Positions 7,081 through 10,513 of a stretch of DNA of 10,513 bases are shown piece after piece (position 1 is the stretch's first letter; every line of letters begins with the position of its first letter). The notes below the pieces were generated by a model. The model did not search any database. It had not been told where the DNA came from and saw only the letters and a list, made by a program, of their open reading frames with translations. The translations under genes were made by a program, and so were the position numbers. Source of the stretch: Gammaproteobacteria bacterium (lineage in GTDB: Bacteria; Pseudomonadota; Gammaproteobacteria; Xanthomonadales; Xanthomonadaceae); NCBI GenBank assembly GCA_030431185.1, contig JAUIJO010000101.1, positions 1 to 10,513 of the forward strand, given 5' to 3'.

Positions 7081-7086
7081 TAGAAT
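7081..7086 (+). promoter_or_regulatory. -10 element for the kinase-like gene (leaderless start)
   Basis: TAGAAT differs from the TATAAT consensus at one base and stands out in a run of CG-rich sequence. It is followed by exactly six bases (CGTCCC) and then the ATG at 7093, so transcription would begin at the start codon. There is no Shine-Dalgarno site. A matching -35 is not evident. Confidence 0.5.
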
Positions 7087-7092
7087 CGTCCC

Positions 7093-7743
7093 ATGTCGAT
7101 CGAAGTCTCCGCCCTCAAGTCCGACAGTTTCGGCCGCATCGCGCTGATGCGCGACGAGGCCGGCCTGTTCGTCCGCCGCGACCTCGCCCACGTACCCCTG
7201 TGGCTGCGCCTCCCGGCCTGGTGGCTGGCCCGGCGCGAGGCTGCGGCATTGCGCGCCGTCGTCGGACTGGACGCCGTGCCGCAACTGCGGGCCTGGAACG
7301 GACGGTGCCTGGACCGCAGCTTCATGGCCGGCGCGGCGATGTACCAGCGGCCGCCGCGCGGCGACCTCGCCTACTTCCGCCAGGCCCGGCGCCTGTTGCA
7401 GGGCCTGCACCGGCACGGCATCGCCCACAACGACCTGGCCAAGGAGGCCAACTGGCTCGTGCTCGAGGACGGCGCGCCGGCGATCATCGATTTCCAGCTC
7501 GCCGTTCGCGGTCGTCCGCGCTCGCGCTGGATGCGCCTGCTCGCCCGCGAGGACCTGCGCCACCTGCTCAAGCACAAGCGCACCTACTGCCCGGAGGCCA
7601 TCACGCCCGTGGAGCGGCGCGTCCTCAAACGCCGTTCCTGGCTCCGGGACGCGTGGTTCGCCACGGGCAAGCCGGTCTACCGCTTCGTCACCCGTCGCAT
7701 CCTCCACTGGGAGGACAATGAGGGCCAGGGACCCAAGCCCTGA
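7093..7743 (+). CDS. Small kinase-like phosphotransferase (RIO/WaaP-like)
   Basis: 216-residue, probably cytoplasmic protein with the C-lobe signature of eukaryotic-like kinases: HGIAHNDLAKEANWLV at 108-123 (catalytic loop, D114 as base and N120 as metal ligand) and IIDFQLA at 131-137 (D133 in the DFG position, Gly replaced by Gln). The N-lobe is short. I see no glycine-rich loop and no clear beta-3 lysine, though RR at 28-29 and E49 could play the paired Lys-Glu part. After the catalytic core come basic helices (RKRRSW-like, 176-184) that could contact membrane or nucleic acid. Such proteins in Proteobacteria are annotated variously as serine/threonine kinase, RIO-like or lipopolysaccharide-core kinase, and the substrate is unknown. 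It diverges from the membrane-protein gene 101 bases away, hinting at a shared envelope-related role. The start is fixed by the -10 element directly upstream. Confidence 0.75.
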   Translation: MSIEVSALKSDSFGRIALMRDEAGLFVRRDLAHVPLWLRLPAWWLARREAAALRAVVGLDAVPQLRAWNGRCLDRSFMAGAAMYQRPPRGDLAYFRQARRLLQGLHRHGIAHNDLAKEANWLVLEDGAPAIIDFQLAVRGRPRSRWMRLLAREDLRHLLKHKRTYCPEAITPVERRVLKRRSWLRDAWFATGKPVYRFVTRRILHWEDNEGQGPKP

Positions 7744-7780
7744 AACCCGCCCGTCGCCATCGGCCGAGGGCGGTACACGC

Positions 7781-7786
7781 TACCCT
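7781..7786 (+). promoter_or_regulatory. Possible -10 element for the SDR gene
   Basis: TACCCT in the context GCTACCCTGC has the TAnnnT form I associate with xanthomonad promoters and lies 31 bases before the start codon. A -35 is not clear. A start near 7793 would begin the mRNA at the G-free leader repeat. Confidence 0.3.
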
Positions 7787-7790
7787 GCAG

Positions 7791-7817
7791 TCCCATCCCC
7801 AATCACCCATCATCCCC
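7791..7817 (+). repeat. G-free imperfect repeat leader before the SDR gene
   Basis: The 27 bases before the ATG contain no G. They are built from variants of CCCATC and CAATCACC and end in ATCATCCC next to the start codon. There is no Shine-Dalgarno site. The words CAATCACC and ATCATCCC recur in the leader of the next gene at 8681-8716, so the two leaders look related. Confidence 0.6.
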
Positions 7818-8636
7818 ATGAGCCTGAGTGGAAAGACCCTGTTCATCACCGGCGCGTCGCGTGGCATCGGTCGTGCCATCGCCCTGCGTGCGGCCCGGGA
7901 TGGGGCCAACATCGCCGTCGTCGCGAAGTCGGGCGTGCCCAACCCCAAGTTGCCCGGCACCATCCACAGCGTGGCCGAAGAAGTGGAGGCGGCCGGCGGC
8001 CAGGCCCTGGCGCTTCAGTGCGACATCCGTGAGCAGGAACAGGTGCGCGCGGCGGTCGCGGCCACCGTGGATGCGTTCGGAGGCATCGACATCCTGGTCA
8101 ACAACGCCAGCGCGATCTGGCTTCGCGGTGCCCTCGACACGCCGATGAAGCGATACGACCTGATGCAGGAGGTCAATGCCCGCGGCAGCTTCCTCTGCGC
8201 CCAGGCCTGCCTGCCGCACCTACTCGAGGCGCCCAATCCGCACATCCTCACCCTGGCGCCCCCGCCCTCGCTCGACCCCAAGTGGTGGGCGCCGCATACC
8301 GCCTATACCCTGGCCAAGATGGGCATGAGCTTCGTCACCCTGGGCCTTGCGGCCGAATTCAGTGGGAAGGGCGTCGCGATCAACGGCCTGTGGCCGCGGA
8401 CGCTGATCGCCACGGACGCGCTCAACATGATCCCGGGCGTCGATACACGCAACGCCCGCACACCGGCGATCATGGCCGATGCCGCGCATGCGGTGCTGAC
8501 GCGGGAGGCCGCCGGATTCAGCGGCCGGTTCCTCATCGACGACGAGGTCCTCGCCGAAGCCGGCGTGACCGATCTGGATCGCTACGCGGTCGAACCGGGC
8601 CAGCCCCTGCTGCCCGACCTGTTCCTGGACCCGTGA
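7818..8636 (+). CDS. SDR-family NAD(P)-dependent oxidoreductase, HSDL2-like
   Basis: 272-residue Rossmann-fold oxidoreductase. The cofactor loop TGASRGIG is at 11-18, the structural NNAS at 95-98, and the catalytic YTLAK at 163-167. The stretch LAPPPSLDPKWWAPHTAYTLAK and the later NGLWPRTLIATDAL closely resemble the dehydrogenase domain of the hydroxysteroid dehydrogenase-like 2 (HSDL2) group. As I recall for that group, the classic catalytic Ser about 13 residues before the Tyr is not in its usual place (P150 here, with S151 next to it). The SCP2 lipid-binding domain of animal HSDL2 is absent. The substrate is unknown; fatty or isoprenoid alcohols are a guess. It is likely co-directional with gloA, 83 bases downstream. 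The start is clear from the family N-terminus although there is no Shine-Dalgarno site. Confidence 0.88.
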   Translation: MSLSGKTLFITGASRGIGRAIALRAARDGANIAVVAKSGVPNPKLPGTIHSVAEEVEAAGGQALALQCDIREQEQVRAAVAATVDAFGGIDILVNNASAIWLRGALDTPMKRYDLMQEVNARGSFLCAQACLPHLLEAPNPHILTLAPPPSLDPKWWAPHTAYTLAKMGMSFVTLGLAAEFSGKGVAINGLWPRTLIATDALNMIPGVDTRNARTPAIMADAAHAVLTREAAGFSGRFLIDDEVLAEAGVTDLDRYAVEPGQPLLPDLFLDP

Positions 8637-8680
8637 GGATCCACCGTCGCGGGGACGAGGTGCACGCACTCCTCGAGCCA

Positions 8681-8708
8681 CCAATCACCAATCACCAGTC
8701 ACCAGTCA
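8681..8708 (+). repeat. Heptanucleotide tandem repeat before gloA
   Basis: Four 7-base units in a row: CCAATCA, CCAATCA, CCAGTCA, CCAGTCA, followed by ATCATCCC and the gloA start at 8720. The pairwise order of the two variants suggests duplication of single units. The array lies where a ribosome site would normally be, and none is present. Copy number could change by slippage. Confidence 0.75.
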
Positions 8709-8719
8709 ATCATCCCGCC

Positions 8720-9139
8720 ATGAAATACCTGCACACAATGGTCCGCGTCCGCGACCTCGACGCTTCCCTCAAGTTCTTCTGCGAGGGTCTCGGCCTGGTC
8801 GAGAACCGTCGGAAAGACTATCCGCAAGGCCGCTTCACCCTCGTCTACCTGGGGGCTCCCGAGAATCCGGAGGCCGAGGTCGAACTGACCTGGAACCACG
8901 ACGACGAGGCCTACACCGGTGGCCGCAACTTCGGCCACCTGGCCTTCGCCGTCGACGACATCCATGCGACCTGCCAGCACCTGCAGGACATGGGCGTGAC
9001 GATCAATCGTCCTCCGCGCGACGGCCACATGGCGTTCGTGCGCTCGCCAGACGGCATCTCGGTCGAGCTCCTGCAGAAGGGCGATGCCCTGGCACCGGTC
9101 GAGCCCTGGGCCTCGATGCCCAATACAGGGACCTGGTAG
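8720..9139 (+). CDS. gloA: Lactoylglutathione lyase (glyoxalase I)
   Basis: 139-residue metalloenzyme of the vicinal-oxygen-chelate fold that converts the methylglyoxal-glutathione adduct to S-lactoylglutathione. The four metal ligands expected from E. coli GloA are all visible: H5 (KYLHTMVRV), E55 (VELTWN), H73 (FGHLAF) and E116 (SVELLQ). The length is like the short, nickel-type bacterial enzymes rather than the longer zinc type, though metal preference cannot be proven by length alone. The start MKYLHTMVRVRDLD matches the family; the frame is open upstream through the SDR gene but that part is out of frame with it. The gene follows the HSDL2-like gene on the same strand, and both could serve carbonyl detoxification. 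It is preceded by a heptamer repeat instead of a ribosome site. Confidence 0.95.
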   Translation: MKYLHTMVRVRDLDASLKFFCEGLGLVENRRKDYPQGRFTLVYLGAPENPEAEVELTWNHDDEAYTGGRNFGHLAFAVDDIHATCQHLQDMGVTINRPPRDGHMAFVRSPDGISVELLQKGDALAPVEPWASMPNTGTW

Positions 9140-9164
9140 GTCCGTAGTGGTGGCCGGATGCGAC

Positions 9165-9193
9165 GGTGGGTATCGCCTCCGGCTCGACCCACC
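9165..9193. repeat. Hairpin 1: REP-like inverted repeat
   Basis: Arms GGTGGGT (9165-9171) and ACCCACC (9187-9193) flank a 15-base loop. The wording, a GGTGGGT-type arm then a CGCCTCCGGCTCG loop, resembles the dispersed GGTGGGTCGAGCC-type intergenic repeats of Xanthomonadaceae. It begins 25 bases after the gloA stop and could also protect or end that transcript; no T-run follows. Confidence 0.55.
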
Positions 9194-9245
9194 CTACGAC
9201 GACGCCGCAACCGACCCCTCTCCGGCAGCCCTCCCACAAGCCGTC

Positions 9246-9265
9246 ATCCCAGCGAAAGCTGGGAT
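9246..9265. repeat. Hairpin 2: perfect 8-bp stem with GAAA tetraloop, dispersed repeat
   Basis: ATCCCAGC (9246-9253), loop GAAA (9254-9257), GCTGGGAT (9258-9265). It is flanked by GTC and CCAGC, giving the GTCATCCCAGCGAAAGCTGG-type element that I recognise as a common dispersed repeat in many beta- and gammaproteobacterial genomes; on the minus strand it reads as LDPSFRWDD-like spurious peptides. It is a repeat, not coding. Confidence 0.7.
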
Positions 9266-9328
9266 CCAGCCTTTGGCACGGTCGGGCAGCTCCATCCCCG
9301 GCCCGGGCGCGAGCGCCCCGGCGTTCGT

Positions 9329-9362
9329 GGCCGCGCGAACCGGTGGTTCGCAAGCCGCGGCC
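9329..9362. repeat. Hairpin 3: two-part stem with a one-sided bulge
   Basis: Outer arms GGCCGC (9329-9334) and GCGGCC (9357-9362); inner arms GCGAACC (9335-9341) and GGTTCGC (9345-9351) around a GGT loop. The right side carries a 5-base bulge, AAGCC (9352-9356). This asymmetric build is shared with hairpin 5. Confidence 0.55.
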
Positions 9363-9374
9363 CCTCACCCCCCG

Positions 9375-9395
9375 GCCCAGCGCAGCGCTCTGGGC
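9375..9395. repeat. Hairpin 4: 6-bp inverted repeat
   Basis: GCCCAG (9375-9380) and CTGGGC (9390-9395) with a 9-base loop. It is the weakest of the group and could be chance at this base composition, but it lies in line between hairpins 3 and 5. Confidence 0.35.
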
Positions 9396-9402
9396 GTTCG
9401 GC

Positions 9403-9435
9403 AAGACCACGCGGCAGTGCCGCGCAAGCGGTCTT
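9403..9435. repeat. Hairpin 5: bulged stem just after the channel gene stop
   Basis: Outer arms AAGACC (9403-9408) and GGTCTT (9430-9435); inner arms CGCGG (9410-9414) and CCGCG (9420-9424); bulge CAAGC (9425-9429) on the right side. It lies 3 bases beyond the minus-strand stop of the channel gene, so it would form at the 3' end of that mRNA. No run of U follows, so it is a stabilising or REP-like structure rather than a standard intrinsic terminator. Confidence 0.5.
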
Positions 9436-9438
9436 CCC

Positions 9439-10311
9439 TCACCCCATAGGCGCGTGGAGGGGGGTGCCGCAGTGGCGGCAGTGCAGGGCGTCGGGGTCGT
9501 GGCCTTCGAGGCCGCAATCGGGACAGCCACGTGAATCGTGGTGGTCGCCGCCTCCCGAGGCCTCGCGCAGGCTGCTGGCGAGTTCGGCCGTGTAGATGCC
9601 GGTGGGTACGGCGATCACGCTGTAACCGATCAGGATCAGGATCGACGCGATGAAGCGGCCGACCACGGTTTCCGGCGAGATGTCGCCGTAGCCCACCGTC
9701 GACATGGTCACGATGGCCCAGTACATCCCGGTCGGGATGCTGGTGAAGCCGTGTGCCGGCCCCTCGATGATGTACATCAGCGCGCCGAAGATCACCACCA
9801 CGGTGAGGATCGCGCAGACGAAGACGAAGATCTTGCGCCGGCTGCGCCACAGCGCCTTGACCAGCACGCCGCCCTCTTCGACGTACTGGGTGAGCTTGAG
9901 GATGCGGAACAGCCGCAGGATGCGCAGGATCCGGACCACCAGCAGGCTCTGGCTGCCGGGGAGCAGCAACGACATGTAGGTCGGCAGGATCGACAGCAGG
10001 TCGATGATGCCCCACACGCTCAGTGCATAGCGAAGCGGTCGCTTGACCACCACCAGACGCAGCACGTACTCGGCGGTGAACAGCAGCGTGAACGCCCATT
10101 CCAGGAGATACATCGCCGCAGCATGCCGGGCGTGGATCCTGGGCACGCTGTCGACCATGATGACCAGGACGCTGGCGAAGATCGCGAAGATCAGCAGCAG
10201 GTCGAAATTCCGCGACGGCGGCGTGTCGTGCCGATAGATGATGTCGAACCAGCGCCGGCGCCAGCCGGTTTCGGTCGCGGGATTGAGTTGTGGCGTGAAC
10301 AGCAGGCGCAT
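9439..10311 (-). CDS. Voltage-gated potassium-type ion channel with C-terminal zinc ribbon
   Basis: 290-residue inner-membrane protein of the six-helix ion-transport family. S1 is about 37-55, S2 about 65-88, S3 about 95-112. S4 holds RILRILRLFRILK with positives every third residue (R127, R130, R133, R136, K139). S5 is about 160-182, the pore filter TVGYGD is at 205-210 (potassium type), and S6 about 218-240. A C-terminal tail adds two CxxC pairs (C263/C266 and C278/C281; CPDCG and CRHCG), a zinc-ribbon-like module in the cytoplasm. The start at 10311 is chosen because GGAGGG lies 4 bases upstream and the protein then begins with a cytoplasmic basic segment; the open frame extends further but overlaps argD. 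It diverges from argD. Selectivity is inferred from the filter; gating and the role of the ribbon are unknown. Confidence 0.92.
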   Translation of the reverse strand: MRLLFTPQLNPATETGWRRRWFDIIYRHDTPPSRNFDLLLIFAIFASVLVIMVDSVPRIHARHAAAMYLLEWAFTLLFTAEYVLRLVVVKRPLRYALSVWGIIDLLSILPTYMSLLLPGSQSLLVVRILRILRLFRILKLTQYVEEGGVLVKALWRSRRKIFVFVCAILTVVVIFGALMYIIEGPAHGFTSIPTGMYWAIVTMSTVGYGDISPETVVGRFIASILILIGYSVIAVPTGIYTAELASSLREASGGGDHHDSRGCPDCGLEGHDPDALHCRHCGTPLHAPMG

Positions 10312-10401
10312 GGGACCCTCCGGCCCCGGATTGTGCCGCATTCGGCCCGGCAATCGGCGAGAATGCGTTTCCATCGTTCCGATCACCGGTCCCAGGACAC
10401 C

Positions 10402-10513
10402 ATGAGCACTGCCAACGACTCCCTCTGCGCCCTTGCCGACGATTACTACGTGCCGGTGTACCGGCCGCGCCGTATCGTGCTGGACCGGGGCCAGGGTTCG
10501 CGCATCCATGACC
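10402..10513 (+). CDS. argD: Acetylornithine aminotransferase, N-terminal fragment
   Basis: Partial: 37 codons before the right edge. The sequence starts MSTANDSLCALADDYYVPVY and goes on RPRRIVLDRGQGSRIHD. The pattern of a short Ser/Ala-rich start, then YY.PVYRPR..VLDRG.G.R..D, is what I remember for xanthomonad ArgD, a PLP-dependent class III aminotransferase of arginine synthesis (N-acetylglutamate semialdehyde to acetylornithine). The PLP lysine and other active-site residues are outside the window. AGGA at 10394-10397 precedes the ATG by 4 bases. The gene diverges from the channel gene across 90 bases that must hold both promoters. Another class III aminotransferase is possible but less likely. 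Confidence 0.8.
   Translation, partial: MSTANDSLCALADDYYVPVYRPRRIVLDRGQGSRIHD

Noticed and set aside
9403..9435. Rho-independent terminator for the channel gene
   Set aside because: The hairpin is well placed but no T-rich tract follows on the minus strand, so it is listed as a repeat/hairpin only.
9003..9530. Minus-strand open frame with a DPSFRWDD-like peptide
   Set aside because: That peptide is the translation of the dispersed hairpin repeat at 9246-9265; the frame also overlaps the gloA end.
10312..10509. Upstream extension of the channel gene to 10509
   Set aside because: The extension overlaps the divergent argD start, while a strong GGAGGG precedes the ATG at 10311.
1..10513. tRNA, rRNA, CRISPR array, insertion sequence, toxin-antitoxin or defence system
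   Set aside because: No matching sequence signatures, spaced repeats or protein families were seen; the genes are ordinary core and accessory chromosomal genes.

Overview
The window is a stretch of very GC-rich bacterial chromosome, densely coded on both strands. Gene content and protein style point to a gammaproteobacterium of the Xanthomonadaceae (Xanthomonas/Lysobacter/Luteimonas-like). The main grounds are a pyrophosphate-type phosphofructokinase beside a membrane pyrophosphatase, a short-LID adenylate kinase, a DedA-PAP2-LssY fusion, and an acetylornithine aminotransferase start typical of that family. This is inference from remembered homologues; no search was run. I see no rRNA, tRNA, CRISPR array, insertion sequence or phage gene, and nothing that looks like a recently acquired island.

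Layout. 1-82 (-): first codons of a membrane pyrophosphatase (hppA). 320-835 (+): small secreted protein of unknown function. 842-2098 (-): PPi-dependent phosphofructokinase. A divergent intergenic region with repeated motifs leads into 2313-2891 (+) adenylate kinase, 2972-4336 (+) the murein-recycling ligase Mpl, and 4397-4987 (+) a LON-substrate-binding-domain protein. This last gene overlaps the end of 4976-6991 (-), a three-domain membrane protein (DedA/VTT, PAP2, LssY C-terminal). Divergent from it is 7093-7743 (+), a small kinase-like protein. Next come 7818-8636 (+), an HSDL2-like short-chain dehydrogenase, and 8720-9139 (+), glyoxalase I. The gap 9140-9438 holds a cluster of hairpins, two of them resembling dispersed intergenic repeats. 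Then come 9439-10311 (-), a six-helix voltage-gated potassium-type channel with a C-terminal zinc ribbon, and divergently 10402-end (+), the start of argD.

How the genes relate. HppA and the PPi-phosphofructokinase share pyrophosphate as energy currency. One makes or spends PPi at the glycolytic step; the other couples PPi to an ion gradient. Adenylate kinase keeps adenylates balanced and Mpl recycles wall peptide, so the left half is core energy and envelope metabolism. The centre is membrane lipid and envelope work (DedA/PAP2/LssY) plus a probable phosphotransferase. The right half is detoxification (SDR, glyoxalase I), ion transport and arginine synthesis.

The most interesting signals are in control and in degenerate domains rather than in a new gene cassette. 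They are: a divergent gene pair that both appear leaderless, with a 12-bp palindrome between them; a PAP2 domain whose catalytic motifs are largely replaced; matching G-poor repeat leaders without a Shine-Dalgarno site before two neighbouring genes; and the hairpin cluster at 9165-9435. I did not find a convincing undescribed multi-gene system.
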